Shown: positions 18,571-28,016, counted from the first letter of the stretch. The stretch is 64,000 bases of DNA from SAR202 cluster bacterium bin16 (GCA_002238425.1 MPMJ01000011.1:1-64000), one strand, 5' to 3'. Notes: generated by a model from the sequence alone, not told the origin. Numbers and translations are program-made.

Positions 18571-19326
18571 ATGACGACGCACCAGCACGAACACCGAGGC
18601 CACGGTGAGCAAGAGGGGCTCCGGTGGGGCCACTCCTGGAAGGAGGAGGACCGCGTCACCGAGTACGTCGAGCGGATGGACGAGCAGCAGGACGAGCGGC
18701 AGCCCGTCTTCGACATGATGACCCGCCTCGTGCAGGCCGACGCTGACGCACCGGTCCGCATCCTCGACATCGGCACCGGATACGGCCCGGTCGCGACGGC
18801 GTGCCTCGACGCGTTCCCGAACGCCACCGCGGTCGGCCTCGACATCTCGGAGGCGATGATGGAGGCGGGCAAGCCGCGCATGGCCCGGTTCGGCGAGCGC
18901 TTCGCCTACGTGTTCGGCGACTTCGCGGACGGCGTGCTGCCGCCGGAGGTCGTCGACGCCGGCCCGTATGACGTCGTCGTCTCGGCGCGCGCCATCCACC
19001 ACCTCCCGGCCGAGCTGATGGCGAGCCTCTACGCCAGCGTCCACGGCGCGCTCAACCCGGGCGGCGTCTTCTTCAACCTCGACACCGCGTCGCCGGAGAC
19101 GGAATTCCTCCGCAACGCCATGCGGGGCGCACGACGGCGCCATGAGAACCGCGCGCCCCGCGAGGAGCGCCGCACGCCAGAGCAGATCGCCCACGACGCC
19201 ATGCACCATCACCGGGACGCCACGCTCGCCCGTCACCTGGAGTGGCTGCGCGCCGCAGGCTTCACCCACGTGGAGTGCTTCTGGAAGAATCTCTCGCTCG
19301 CCCTGGTGGGCGGCTACAAGGCGTAA
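18571..19326 (+). CDS. class I SAM-dependent methyltransferase
   Basis: This 251-aa protein has the SAM-binding motif ILDIGTGYGPVA at about residues 65-76, an acidic loop VGLDISEAMM, and the post-I region YDVVVSARAIHHL. The His/Gln-rich N-terminus (MTTHQHEHRGHGEQEG) is odd and could bind metal. Acceptor substrate unknown. GAAGGAGAA precedes ATG 18571. The MOSC gene starts 4 bp after its stop. Confidence 0.85.
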   Translation: MTTHQHEHRGHGEQEGLRWGHSWKEEDRVTEYVERMDEQQDERQPVFDMMTRLVQADADAPVRILDIGTGYGPVATACLDAFPNATAVGLDISEAMMEAGKPRMARFGERFAYVFGDFADGVLPPEVVDAGPYDVVVSARAIHHLPAELMASLYASVHGALNPGGVFFNLDTASPETEFLRNAMRGARRRHENRAPREERRTPEQIAHDAMHHHRDATLARHLEWLRAAGFTHVECFWKNLSLALVGGYKA

Positions 19327-19330
19327 GACA

Positions 19331-19900
19331 ATGACTGGAACGGCACAACACCCGACGATGGCGCAACTGGAAGCGGGGCTCGACGACGTTCGCAGCTCGC
19401 CAAAGGACGAGGGCACGCTGCAACTCATCGTGCGGCGTCCAGAGAGATTGGAACGCGAGCTGGTCGACGAGGCCAGCCTCGACGTAGAGGTCGGCCTCGT
19501 GGGTGACAACTGGCTGACCCGCGGGAGCACCGTCACGCCCGATGGATTGGCTAACCCGGAGATGCAGGTGACGCTCATGAACTCCCGCGTCGCCGACCTC
19601 GTGGCGGGCGACAGGGAGCGCTGGCACATCGCGGGCGACCAGCTGTACGTCGACATGGACATGAGCAGGACGAACCTCCCGCCGGGCACGCGGCTCGCTA
19701 TCGGAACGGCGGTGCTGGAGGTATCGGCCGCGCCCCACACGGGTTGCGCCAAGTTCAGCGAGCGATTCGGCAAGGACGCGCTGCGGCTCGTCAGCACTGC
19801 GGTGGGTCAGGAGTTGTGCCTGCGCGGCATCAACACGAAGGTCGTCCAGTCCGGCGACGTGCGCGTAGGAGACGCAGTGCGCAAGCTCGGGACGGCGTAG
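19331..19900 (+). CDS. MOSC-domain protein
   Basis: This 189-aa protein resembles the MOSC (molybdenum cofactor sulfurase C-terminal) domain: LVGDNWLTRGS, MQVTLMNSRVADLVAG, NLPPGTRLAIGTAVLEVSAA, PHTGCAKFSERFG. The Cys in HTGCAKF is the conserved cofactor-region cysteine. MOSC proteins handle sulfur or molybdopterin, including detoxification reductases. It lies between methyltransferase and FAD oxidoreductase in the same direction, probably one operon. Confidence 0.85.
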   Translation: MTGTAQHPTMAQLEAGLDDVRSSPKDEGTLQLIVRRPERLERELVDEASLDVEVGLVGDNWLTRGSTVTPDGLANPEMQVTLMNSRVADLVAGDRERWHIAGDQLYVDMDMSRTNLPPGTRLAIGTAVLEVSAAPHTGCAKFSERFGKDALRLVSTAVGQELCLRGINTKVVQSGDVRVGDAVRKLGTA

Positions 19901-19907
19901 AGCGCAC

Positions 19908-21218
19908 ATGACCACGAACGGAGAGCGGGACGTCGTCATCATCGGCGGAGGCATCGCTGGCATCGGCACGGCGTACTACCTCGCGGCGATGGGCGTCCGC
20001 AGCACGGTCATCGAGCGCGACGGCATCGCGAGCCACGCCTCCGGGTTCGCCTACGGCGGACTCTCCGGCGGCGTCACGAACGGCCCGCACGCCAACACCC
20101 CGCTCATCGAATACAGCATGAGCCTCTACTCTCCGCTCGCCGAGGCGCTCACCGCCGAGACGAACGTCGACATCCAGTACCAGCCCCGCCCGCTGCTGCG
20201 GCTCGCCCTCTCCGACGACGAGGCTGCCACGCTGACGCGCTACCTCGACTGGCAGCAGGCGCTGCCGGGCTACACGGTGCGCTGGCTCAAGCCGGACGAG
20301 GCCCGGGCCCTCGAGCCGCGCATCTCGCCGGAGACCGTCGGCGCACTCCACGTCGAGGGGTCGTCGGACATCGAGCCGTACCGGCTGACGCTCGCGCTGG
20401 CGCCCGCCGCCCCCCCCCGCGGGGAGGGTGCGTCGAACAGGGAGCCGTACCGGCTGACGCTGGCGCTGGGGCAGGCCGCCGAGCAGCGCGGTGTGACGCT
20501 CCGCAGCGGCGAGGTCACCGCCGTCCATAGTGACGGCGGGCGCGTCGAGGGCGTCAGCATCGCGACCGGCGCAGGGAACGCGGAGCGCATCGACTGCGAC
20601 ACGGTCGTCGTCGCGATGGGGCCGTGGACCGCGCAGGCGTCGGAGTGGTTCGGCGTGCCGCTGCCGGTGCACCCGCTCAAGGGGCAGATCATCCGGCTCC
20701 AGGCGCCCGGCGCTCCGTACGCGCTGAGCATCGGCCATCTGGGGAACTACGCCATGACCAAGCCGTCCGACGGCCTCGTCTGGTGCGGCACCACGGAGGA
20801 GCACGCCGACTTTGACGAGTCCCGCACGACCGAGGCGCGCGACGCCATCATCGAGTCCACGCTGCGGATGCTGCCGTCGCTGGAGGACGCCGAACTGGTG
20901 CTCCAGACCGCCTGCCTGCGTCCGGTGACGCCGGACGGCGCGGTCACGCTCGGCGCGATCCCCGGCACTGACGGCGCATACGTCGCCACCCGCGGCCGGC
21001 GCCCCCCCCCCCCCCGCCCCGGCCGCGGGGGGCCGCCGGACCGCGCGGTCACGCTCGGCGCGATCCCCGGCACTGACGGCGCATACGTCGCCACCGGCGG
21101 CGGGCGGCAGGGCATCATGATGGGGCCGGGCATGGGCAAGGCGATGGCGGACCTCATCGCCGGAGGCTCGGGTGCGATCGACCTCGCGCCCCACGCGCCG
21201 GGCCGCTTCTCCGCATGA
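19908..21218 (+). CDS. FAD-dependent amine/amino-acid oxidase (DadA/glycine-oxidase type), with two duplications
   Basis: This 436-aa protein has an N-terminal GxGxxG FAD motif (IIGGGIAGIGTAYYLA), a substrate region and a C-terminal FAD loop MMGPGMGKAMADLI. It resembles sarcosine/glycine oxidases and DadA. Two in-frame duplications add 23 residues at 20373/20442 and 35 residues at 20941/21046, each with a C- or G-run junction. Without them it would be about 378 aa, the normal length. It is translationally coupled to the MFS gene (ATGA at 21215-21218), which suggests the transporter imports its substrate. Confidence 0.85.
   Translation: MTTNGERDVVIIGGGIAGIGTAYYLAAMGVRSTVIERDGIASHASGFAYGGLSGGVTNGPHANTPLIEYSMSLYSPLAEALTAETNVDIQYQPRPLLRLALSDDEAATLTRYLDWQQALPGYTVRWLKPDEARALEPRISPETVGALHVEGSSDIEPYRLTLALAPAAPPRGEGASNREPYRLTLALGQAAEQRGVTLRSGEVTAVHSDGGRVEGVSIATGAGNAERIDCDTVVVAMGPWTAQASEWFGVPLPVHPLKGQIIRLQAPGAPYALSIGHLGNYAMTKPSDGLVWCGTTEEHADFDESRTTEARDAIIESTLRMLPSLEDAELVLQTACLRPVTPDGAVTLGAIPGTDGAYVATRGRRPPPPRPGRGGPPDRAVTLGAIPGTDGAYVATGGGRQGIMMGPGMGKAMADLIAGGSGAIDLAPHAPGRFSA
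20373..20470. repeat. 69-bp in-frame tandem duplication
   Basis: GAGCCGTACCGGCTGACGCT at 20373 recurs at 20442, with a C-run between. Confidence 0.8.
20941..21098. repeat. 105-bp in-frame tandem duplication
   Basis: CGGTCACGCTCGGCGCGATC and about 33 further bases at 20941 recur at 21046. The junction is a 14-C run and G/C-only sequence. Confidence 0.85.
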
Positions 21219-22435
21219 GCGCCCAGCCACAGGCGCAGCCGGACCAGCGCACGCAGACCCGCGCCGCCCTGCTGAGCTACGGCGCCTCGTTCTCGTACCA
21301 GATAACGCTGGGCCTCATCCAGGTGCTCGTGCCGCTCTACGCGCTGCACCTCGGCTACGACCTCACCCTGCTGGGTGTCATCGTCGCGTCGCAGGCCGTC
21401 TTCGGGCTGGTGCTGCGGCTGTTCGCGGGAGCGATAGCCGACCAGTTCGGCGAGCGGTGGGTGCTCTGGGCCAGTTTCGTGACGATGATCGTCGGCATGG
21501 TCTTCTTCGTCGCCTCCGGCTTCTTCTGGATGCTCATCCTCGGCCAGTCGTTCGTCGGCTACTCCCGGGCGACGTACTGGACGGCGACGCAGTCGTACGT
21601 CAGCCGCATCAACCCGGAACGCTCCGGCGAGATCTACGGACGCCTCAACGCCTTCGGCAGCGGGGGAGGCCTCATCGGAGCGGCCATGAGCGGCGTCCTC
21701 GTCATCACGCTGGGATATGGCGTGGCATTCGCCGTCACGGGGGCCATCGCGCTCGCCGGGTTCATAGGCTGCCTCGCGATGCCGCCGCTCGCGGCGCGGC
21801 CGGCGCGGCGCGGCTTCCGCGCGCCGCTCGGGCACATCCCCGGCATCGCGCGGCACCGCGGCATGGGCCTCGCCGCATTCGCCGCATTCGTTGCATCCAT
21901 GTCCATGATCATGACGAGCATCCTCTTCATCCCCTACCTCCGCGAACTCGACTACACCGAGGACGTCATCGGCGGGATGCAGGCGATCGGCGTCGGGGGC
22001 AGCGTCGCTATCGGCATGGTGTTCGGCCACGTCCTCGCGCGCCTGGGGCGGCAGTGGACCTACACGATAGCCCTGCTCATGGTGGGCATCGTGGTGCTCG
22101 GCATATCGGCAGGCGCGGGGGCCTACGCAACCCTCGTGCCGCTGATGCTGCTCTACGGGGTCTTCCGTTCGACGCTCGGCATCCTCTACCCCATAGCGGG
22201 CGCCGACCACAGCTCCCCCAACCAGCGCGGGATGGCGATGGCCTACGTCGGCCTGTACTGGGGAACGGCTCAGCTCGTGGCGCCACTGGGCTTCGGCGCG
22301 CTGGCGGGGATGTTCAGCATCGAAGCGAGCCTCTGGACTGCGGGGGTATTGTTCCTGGTGGCAGGTGCGCTCTTCCCGCTGCTCTACCGCTGGTTCGTGC
22401 CAGGGCCGGAGCAGACCTTCGGCGAGCGCCCTTGA
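21215..22435 (+). CDS. MFS transporter
   Basis: This 406-aa protein has about 12 hydrophobic segments and the MFS loop after helix 2 (AGAIADQFGERWVLWAS, related to DRFGRR). It begins MSAQPQAQPDQRTQTRAALL. It probably moves the substrate of the coupled FAD oxidase, since the two overlap by 4 bp. It could import or export amino-acid-like compounds; the sequence does not decide. Confidence 0.85.
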   Translation: MSAQPQAQPDQRTQTRAALLSYGASFSYQITLGLIQVLVPLYALHLGYDLTLLGVIVASQAVFGLVLRLFAGAIADQFGERWVLWASFVTMIVGMVFFVASGFFWMLILGQSFVGYSRATYWTATQSYVSRINPERSGEIYGRLNAFGSGGGLIGAAMSGVLVITLGYGVAFAVTGAIALAGFIGCLAMPPLAARPARRGFRAPLGHIPGIARHRGMGLAAFAAFVASMSMIMTSILFIPYLRELDYTEDVIGGMQAIGVGGSVAIGMVFGHVLARLGRQWTYTIALLMVGIVVLGISAGAGAYATLVPLMLLYGVFRSTLGILYPIAGADHSSPNQRGMAMAYVGLYWGTAQLVAPLGFGALAGMFSIEASLWTAGVLFLVAGALFPLLYRWFVPGPEQTFGERP

Positions 22436-22501
22436 CGCATTCCCCCCACGGAATCAGGATTGCCACTATCCTGTGTGCCATGCGTGAGCGGAACATCGGC
22501 A

Positions 22502-23908
22502 ATGACTGACTACGACTACGACCTGGTGGTCATCGGCTCGGGCCCGGCGGGCCACAGAGCCGCGGTGCAGGCCGCGAAGATCGGGAAGCAGGTGGCCGTC
22601 GTCGAGCGGCTGCCGCACATCGGCGGCCTCAACGTCACCACCGGCACCGCGAGCAAGGCGCTGCGCGAGGCCGCGCTGCACCTGAGCGGGTTCCGGGAGC
22701 GCACCCTCTACGGCGAGTCCTACACCGTCAAGCAGAACATCACGATGAGCGACCTGATGGTCAGCACGAACCACGTGATGCACCAGCAGGCCGAGATGCT
22801 CCGGAGCCAGCTCGCCAGGAACCGGGTGGACATGCTCCACGCGGAGGCATCGTTCTCCGATCGCCACACGATCCACCTCGACGAGGATAGCGACGACGCC
22901 CCGGACCGCGCCATCACCACCGACAAGGTGATCATCGCCGTAGGGTCGCATTCGACCCAGCCCCCGACCATCCACACGGACGGGAGGCTCATCTTCCTCA
23001 GCGACGACGTCATGGACCTGCCCGACCTCCCGCGGATACTGACCGTGGTGGGCGGCGGCGCGATCGGGTTGGAGTACGCCAGCACGTTCGCGGCGCTTGG
23101 CGTTCGAGTGACGCTCGTTGACAGGAGCCCGCGGCTGCTGCCGTTCGCGGATGACGAGATAGTCGACGCGCTCGTCTACCACCTGCGGGAGAACGGCGTG
23201 ACGTTCCGCCTGAACGAGGATGTCTTCGATATCGAGTACCTCCCTGGGGAACGCGGTAATCACGTGCGCGTGCTGCTGAAGAGCGGCAAGCAGATCGTGA
23301 GCGATGCGGTGATGTACTGCGTGGGGCGCACCGGCGCGACGGAGGGGCTGAACCTCGAGGCCGCAGGGCTGGCAACGGATGAGAGAGGGCGCATCAGCGT
23401 CGACGAGAACTACCAGACGAGCGTGGAGGGCATCTACGCGGTGGGCGGCGTCATCGGCTTCCCCGACCTCGTGTCGACCTCACAGATGCAGGGGCGGCTG
23501 GCCGCATACCACGCATTCGACGTCATCACCAACAGCGTGCCCGGCCTCTTCCCGTATGCGGTCAAGACGACTCCGGAGGTCGCGATGGTCGGCAAGACGG
23601 AGTCCCAGTTGACGGATGAGGGAGTCCCCTACGAGGTAGGCAGGGCCCAGTACCGGGAGATCGCGAAAAGCGTCATCGAGGGCGACGAGTCCGGCGTCCT
23701 GAAGCTGCTGTTCCACATCGACACGCGGGAGCTGCTCGGCGTCCACGTCGCGGGCGAGGGCGCCGCGGAGTTGGTCCAGATAGGCCAAGCAGTCATCGCC
23801 CACGGCGGAAGGCTCGACTACTTCGTGGAGTCTGTCACCAGCTTCCCGACGCTGGCGGAAGCCTTCGTGTCGGCTGCCCTGGACGGGTTCAGTCGCATCG
23901 AAGAGTGA
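22502..23908 (+). CDS. sthA: soluble pyridine nucleotide transhydrogenase (Si-specific)
   Basis: This 468-aa flavoprotein of the dihydrolipoyl-dehydrogenase family has FAD motif GSGPAGHRAA, NAD motif VVGGGAIGLEYAS and the C-terminal dimerisation domain. The redox-active CxxxxC of lipoamide dehydrogenase is absent; the region reads GGLNVTTGTASKAL, as in SthA. It balances NADPH and NADH in the cytosol. ATG 22502 matches the family N-terminus (MTDYDYDLVVIGSGPAG). A TATCCT box at 22467 lies about 30 nt upstream. Confidence 0.88.
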   Translation: MTDYDYDLVVIGSGPAGHRAAVQAAKIGKQVAVVERLPHIGGLNVTTGTASKALREAALHLSGFRERTLYGESYTVKQNITMSDLMVSTNHVMHQQAEMLRSQLARNRVDMLHAEASFSDRHTIHLDEDSDDAPDRAITTDKVIIAVGSHSTQPPTIHTDGRLIFLSDDVMDLPDLPRILTVVGGGAIGLEYASTFAALGVRVTLVDRSPRLLPFADDEIVDALVYHLRENGVTFRLNEDVFDIEYLPGERGNHVRVLLKSGKQIVSDAVMYCVGRTGATEGLNLEAAGLATDERGRISVDENYQTSVEGIYAVGGVIGFPDLVSTSQMQGRLAAYHAFDVITNSVPGLFPYAVKTTPEVAMVGKTESQLTDEGVPYEVGRAQYREIAKSVIEGDESGVLKLLFHIDTRELLGVHVAGEGAAELVQIGQAVIAHGGRLDYFVESVTSFPTLAEAFVSAALDGFSRIEE

Positions 23909-23950
23909 TCCCACACAACGCCGCGAGCGCTGAGATGAACGCCGGCCGCT

Positions 23951-23979
23951 TTGACTGGGGCGCATGACGAGCGTATGGT
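23951..23979 (+). promoter_or_regulatory. vapBC promoter
   Basis: TTGACT (23951-23956), a 17-bp spacer and TATGGT (23974-23979). The -10 box lies within the palindromic operator, and the start site would be almost at the VapB ATG. Confidence 0.75.
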
Positions 23980-23989
23980 TAACCATACG
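23972..23989. promoter_or_regulatory. perfect 18-bp palindromic operator of vapBC
   Basis: CGTATGGTTAACCATACG is its own reverse complement. It covers the -10 box and ends immediately before ATG 23990, so VapB or VapBC binding would block transcription. Confidence 0.8.
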
Positions 23990-24280
23990 ATGAAGACGAC
24001 CCTGAACATAGCCGACAGCGTGATGCAGCGCCTGCGGGAGGAGTCCGCGCGACGTGGAGTAACGATGTCTTCCCTCGTCGAAGGGGCACTGCGCCGGATA
24101 CTCGACGAGAAGCCCGGCAAGCGCGCCGACCTTCCCCCGCTGCCGAGTTGGCGCGGCGGAGTGCCCCTCGTGGACATATCCAACCGGGAAGAACTCTACC
24201 GCGTGCTCTACGAAGAGCATGACCGCGCTCTCTACGGGGGCGACATCCGGCAGGACAGCGCTACGAAGCAGGACGAATGA
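23990..24280 (+). CDS. vapB: VapB-type ribbon-helix-helix antitoxin
   Basis: This 96-aa protein starts MKTTLNIADSVMQRLREESA, a ribbon-helix-helix DNA-binding domain. A C-terminal tail (SWRGGVPLVDISNREELYRV) is expected to wrap and inhibit VapC. ATG 23990 is chosen because the family N-terminus fits there, and the in-frame codons upstream are promoter and operator. The stop overlaps vapC by 4 bp (ATGA). No E repeat is near this module. Confidence 0.88.
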   Translation: MKTTLNIADSVMQRLREESARRGVTMSSLVEGALRRILDEKPGKRADLPPLPSWRGGVPLVDISNREELYRVLYEEHDRALYGGDIRQDSATKQDE

Positions 24281-24711
24281 TCGCCTTCGACACGAACGTA
24301 CTCGTCTATGCCGCCAACGAAGACTCGGAGTTCCACGACGCTTGCCGCCGGAGCCTTGATGACGCCCGCGACGACCCTTCTCCCGCTTTCCTGACCTGGG
24401 GAGTCTGCTACGAGTTCCTGCAGGTCGTAACCCACTCCCGGGCTCAACCTGTAGCTTGGAACCCCACAGAGGCGTGGGCCTTCCTCACCGGACTGCTGGA
24501 GTCGCCGGGGTTCTCACTGCTGACACCGACCACCCGCCATACCGCGGTGCTGGGCCGGACGCTGGCCGAGGTGCCGAACATCCGAGGCCTGCGGATGCAC
24601 GATCTGCATACGGCAGTGCTCATGCGCGAGCACGGCATCAGCCGCATCTGCACGCGCGACCGGGACTTCCGCCTGTTCCCCTTCCTCGATGTCGTGGACC
24701 CGCTGGCGTAG
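24277..24711 (+). CDS. vapC: VapC PIN-domain ribonuclease toxin
   Basis: This 144-aa PIN-domain protein has the first acidic residue in MIAFDTNVLVYAA, the second in GVCYEFLQ, and the others in LRMHDLHTAVLM and CTRDRDF. It cleaves structured RNA, in known cases tRNA or rRNA, when VapB is lost. It is coupled to vapB. Confidence 0.9.
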   Translation: MIAFDTNVLVYAANEDSEFHDACRRSLDDARDDPSPAFLTWGVCYEFLQVVTHSRAQPVAWNPTEAWAFLTGLLESPGFSLLTPTTRHTAVLGRTLAEVPNIRGLRMHDLHTAVLMREHGISRICTRDRDFRLFPFLDVVDPLA

Positions 24712-24722
24712 CCCACCCCTCC

Positions 24723-25316
24723 TCACAGCGCTTCCAGCGCTGCGGCTGCCTCCTCCGTCGAAACCACCTGCGCGAACGTGCCCATGTTCAGCAGCGACGC
24801 TTCGTGGTTCTCGGTGCGCCCGTCGCACGCGTCGCCGACGACGATGTTGTCGAAGTCCCGCTCGCGGGCGTCCCGCACCGTGCTCTCGACCCCAGCCTGT
24901 GTAGCGATGCCCGCCACGATGAGCGTGGACACGCCCAGGCGCCGCAGCCACTTCTCCAGCGCGGTGCCCGTGAACGCGCTCATCCCGCCGCCCTTGCGGA
25001 TGAGGAACTCGCCCGGCAGCGGCGCGAGCTCGTCGATAACCTCCGCGCCCCACGTGCCGTCGCGCAGCGAGCCCAGCGAGCGTGCGCGCCCGTGTCGCGC
25101 GGCGTCCAGGTAGTCCTCGCGCAGGAAGTGGCCGGTGAAGAAGACCGGCAGGCCAGCGGCGCGGGCCGCCGACAGCAGCCGGACGTGGTTCTCTATGAGT
25201 TGCGGCGTGCGCGGGTTGCGACCCGCCTCGGGCGTCCGCCCTCCCTCCTTCAGGTAGTCGTTCTGCATGTCGTGGCAGACGTATGCAAGCGTCTCCCGTG
25301 CGGGCAGTTCGAGCAT
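24723..25316 (-). CDS. isochorismatase-family hydrolase
   Basis: This 197-aa protein has the Asp of the triad in CHDMQNDYL and the Lys in LIRKGGG. The usual Cys position in GIATQAGVEST is Gly, as in EntB/PhzD-type isochorismatases. It cleaves an amide, imide or vinyl-ether-like substrate. ATG 25316 fits the family start (MLELPARETLAYVCHD). It is divergent to the amidohydrolase and may act on a related intermediate. Confidence 0.85.
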   Translation of the reverse strand: MLELPARETLAYVCHDMQNDYLKEGGRTPEAGRNPRTPQLIENHVRLLSAARAAGLPVFFTGHFLREDYLDAARHGRARSLGSLRDGTWGAEVIDELAPLPGEFLIRKGGGMSAFTGTALEKWLRRLGVSTLIVAGIATQAGVESTVRDARERDFDNIVVGDACDGRTENHEASLLNMGTFAQVVSTEEAAAALEAL

Positions 25317-25386
25317 GGCGCAGCCTCCGGTAGGTTGGTCGGTGCATTGTAGGCTGCGGCACCCGCGGATATACGTCCCGATGCCT

Positions 25387-25415
25387 TTGACACTCCGTTC
25401 ACACGGTGCTAGCGT
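25387..25415 (+). promoter_or_regulatory. promoter of the amidohydrolase/Rieske cluster
   Basis: TTGACA (25387-25392), a 17-bp spacer and TAGCGT (25410-25415) lie in the divergent region, about 70 bp before ATG 25486. Confidence 0.6.
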
Positions 25416-25485
25416 CCCATCTGTCGAAGTATGCATATCCGCTCCAGAGCGGATGCCGGAAACGGGAACGGCAAGGAGGGCAGCC

Positions 25486-26574
25486 ATGCCGGTAATCGAC
25501 TCTGACGCGCATGTCGTTGAAACAGAGCAGACCTGGGACTACATGGACCCCGGCGATGAGAAGTACCGGCCGCAGGTCGTGGACGACGGCAGCGGCGGGA
25601 AGTTCTGGAAGATAGACGGCGAGATACGCGGGCGCGCGCGAGGCCCCGTCGCCGCGTTCGGGCTCTCCGACAAGGTCAAGCGCAACATGGTGACGGACGA
25701 CTCCAAGCGCTACATGGAAGACATCCCCGGACGCGTCGCCCACATGGACGAGTTGGGCATAGACGTGCAGGTGCTCTACCCCACCATGTACATCGGGCGC
25801 ATGTGCGAGAACCCCGACACGGAGATCGCGCTGGCAAAGAGCTACAACCGCTGGCTCGCCGACATCTGGGAGCAGAGCAAGGGGCGCCTGCGCTGGACGT
25901 CCATCCTTCCCCTCGCCACGATGGACGAAGCGCTGGACCAGTTGCGCTGGTCAGCCGAGCACGGCGCCTGCGGCGTGACCATGCGCACCATCGAGGACGA
26001 GCGGCTGCTGATAGACGAGTACTTCTACCCGCTCTACGAGGAGGCCGCGCGGCTGAACCAGCCCATCGCCATCCACATCGGCAACTCCAACGCCTACATC
26101 CGCAACCTCATGGCGAAGGACGGCATCGGCGGCACGTTCGGCGGCCTCCGCCTCATGTCCGTCGCCAGCTTCCACCAGCTCATCACCACCGCCACGCCCA
26201 AGAAGTTCCCGGACCTGCGCTGGGGCTTTATTGAGGCGAGCAGCCAGTGGCTCCCCTACGCCATCCACGACCTGCGCCGCAGGTTGGAGACGCGAGGCCG
26301 TGAACTGGAGGAGGACGTGCTCGGCGCGTACAACATCTGGGTCACCGCCCAGACGGACGACAACCTGCCGGACGTGCTGAAGTACGTGAGCCACCGCCAC
26401 ATCCTGATCGGCACCGACTACGGTCACCAGGACCAGTCGAGCGAGATCGAGGCGATGCGCATCATCAAGGAGGACGGCGGCCTCGCGCCGGGTGTCGTCG
26501 ACGACATCATGGGCCAGAACGCCCTGGACTTCTACGGCATCACCGTCGATTCTCCGGTGCTTGCGAGCGCCTGA
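25486..26574 (+). CDS. amidohydrolase-2 family metal-dependent hydrolase/decarboxylase
   Basis: This 362-aa TIM-barrel protein begins MPVIDSDAHVVET, where the DAH-type motif replaces HxH metal binding. It has IHIGNSN and GTDYGHQD, the other metal-ligand regions of the ACMSD/gamma-resorcylate-decarboxylase group. Those enzymes decarboxylate or hydrolyse aromatic acids. AAGGAGGG precedes the ATG. Three Rieske oxygenases follow on the same strand, so an aromatic degradation role is likely. Confidence 0.85.
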   Translation: MPVIDSDAHVVETEQTWDYMDPGDEKYRPQVVDDGSGGKFWKIDGEIRGRARGPVAAFGLSDKVKRNMVTDDSKRYMEDIPGRVAHMDELGIDVQVLYPTMYIGRMCENPDTEIALAKSYNRWLADIWEQSKGRLRWTSILPLATMDEALDQLRWSAEHGACGVTMRTIEDERLLIDEYFYPLYEEAARLNQPIAIHIGNSNAYIRNLMAKDGIGGTFGGLRLMSVASFHQLITTATPKKFPDLRWGFIEASSQWLPYAIHDLRRRLETRGRELEEDVLGAYNIWVTAQTDDNLPDVLKYVSHRHILIGTDYGHQDQSSEIEAMRIIKEDGGLAPGVVDDIMGQNALDFYGITVDSPVLASA

Positions 26575-26645
26575 TACAGAGCGTATACGGACAAGACCCC
26601 GTCCACGGAACGGGAATGAGAACCGCAGAGTGAGGAGGACACAGC

Positions 26646-28016
26646 ATGCTGACCGCTGAGCAGAACGACCGCTTGACACGGGTTGGGGCCGGCACGCCCA
26701 TGGGCGAGTTGATGCGCCGCTACTGGCACCCCATCGCCGCCGTCGCCATGATGAACGACCGCTCCACGAAGCCCATCCGCCTGCTTGGCGAGGACCTCAT
26801 CCTCTACAAGAGCAAGCAGGGCGTCTTCGGCCTCGTGGACAACTACTGCCCGCACCGGCGCATGGGCATGGTCTACGGCATCCCGACGGACGAGGGCATC
26901 CGCTGCCCCTATCACGGCTGGATGTTCGACGAGACCGGGCGCTGCCTGGAACAGCCTTACGAAGAGACCGAGGCTCCGGACAACCGCTTCAAGGACAAGG
27001 TGCGCATCAAGGCGTTCCCGCTGCAGGTCAAGGCGGGCCTCATCTTCGCCTACCTCGGCCCCGACCCCGTGCCGCTCCTCCCGAACTGGGACGTGTTCGC
27101 ACTCGAAAACGTCGTGCGGGACATCGGCTACACGGAGTTGCCGAGCAACTGGCTCCAGTGCCAGGAGAACTCGCTCGACCCCGTGCACTCCGAGTGGCTG
27201 CACGGCGAGTGGGCGAACTACGTCCTGGAGATGCGCGGCGAGGGCGACAAGGTGCGCAAGCGCTACGAGAACGAGCGCATCGGCTTCGACAAGTTCAAGT
27301 ACGGCATCTACAAGCGCAGGCTCGTCAAGGGCGGCAGCTACGATGACGGCGAGTGGGCGCAGGGCCACCCCATCGTCTTCCCCTACTTCCTTCGCCAGGG
27401 CGGCAGCGGCACCGCCATCGACACGTGGGACGGCAGGCGCGGCGGCGGCATGGGCGTCGGCGTTGGCCCGTCGTTCCAGATCCGCGTGCCGCTGGACGAC
27501 ACCCATACCGGACACTGGTGGGTGATGTGCCACCCGAAGATGTCGCCGGACGACCCCGAACAGCGCGATGAGGACGTGCCCCTCTTCTTCCCACCCCTCA
27601 TCCAACTGGCCGAGGATGGCCGTGTCCGCTTCGAGATACTCGACTCCAACTCCGCGCAGGACGTCGCCGCGTGGATCACGCAGGGTTCGATAGCCGACCG
27701 CACCAAGGAATCGCTCGGACGCTCGGACAAGGGCATCATCATGTTCCGGCGCATGCTGGAGGAGAACGTCCGCATCGTCGAGGACGGCGGCGACCCCATC
27801 AACACCTTCCGGGACCCGGCGACCAACGTCTACCTGGGCATGGACACGGAGCACAAGTCCCGCCGGAACGAGCAGTACCAGGAGCGCGGCGAGGGAGACA
27901 AGGGCATCAGGCGCCAGGGTATGGCGAGCAAGTACAGCCCCATCCTGAACCAGCGCGGCGTCGAGGGCGGCGCTGACTCCATCGAGCGCCGCAAGCAGGT
28001 GGGCCAGACCGTCTAG
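26646..28016 (+). CDS. Rieske ring-hydroxylating oxygenase, alpha subunit (1 of 3)
   Basis: This 456-aa protein has an N-terminal Rieske [2Fe-2S] site (CPHRRMG, then CPYHGW). The mononuclear iron ligands are in SLDPVHSEWLHGEW (D-x2-H-x4-H). Family members hydroxylate aromatic or demethylate small substrates using an external reductase, which is not seen here. It begins MLTAEQNDRLTRVG, shared with the two following genes. GAGGAG precedes the ATG. Confidence 0.9.
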   Translation: MLTAEQNDRLTRVGAGTPMGELMRRYWHPIAAVAMMNDRSTKPIRLLGEDLILYKSKQGVFGLVDNYCPHRRMGMVYGIPTDEGIRCPYHGWMFDETGRCLEQPYEETEAPDNRFKDKVRIKAFPLQVKAGLIFAYLGPDPVPLLPNWDVFALENVVRDIGYTELPSNWLQCQENSLDPVHSEWLHGEWANYVLEMRGEGDKVRKRYENERIGFDKFKYGIYKRRLVKGGSYDDGEWAQGHPIVFPYFLRQGGSGTAIDTWDGRRGGGMGVGVGPSFQIRVPLDDTHTGHWWVMCHPKMSPDDPEQRDEDVPLFFPPLIQLAEDGRVRFEILDSNSAQDVAAWITQGSIADRTKESLGRSDKGIIMFRRMLEENVRIVEDGGDPINTFRDPATNVYLGMDTEHKSRRNEQYQERGEGDKGIRRQGMASKYSPILNQRGVEGGADSIERRKQVGQTV

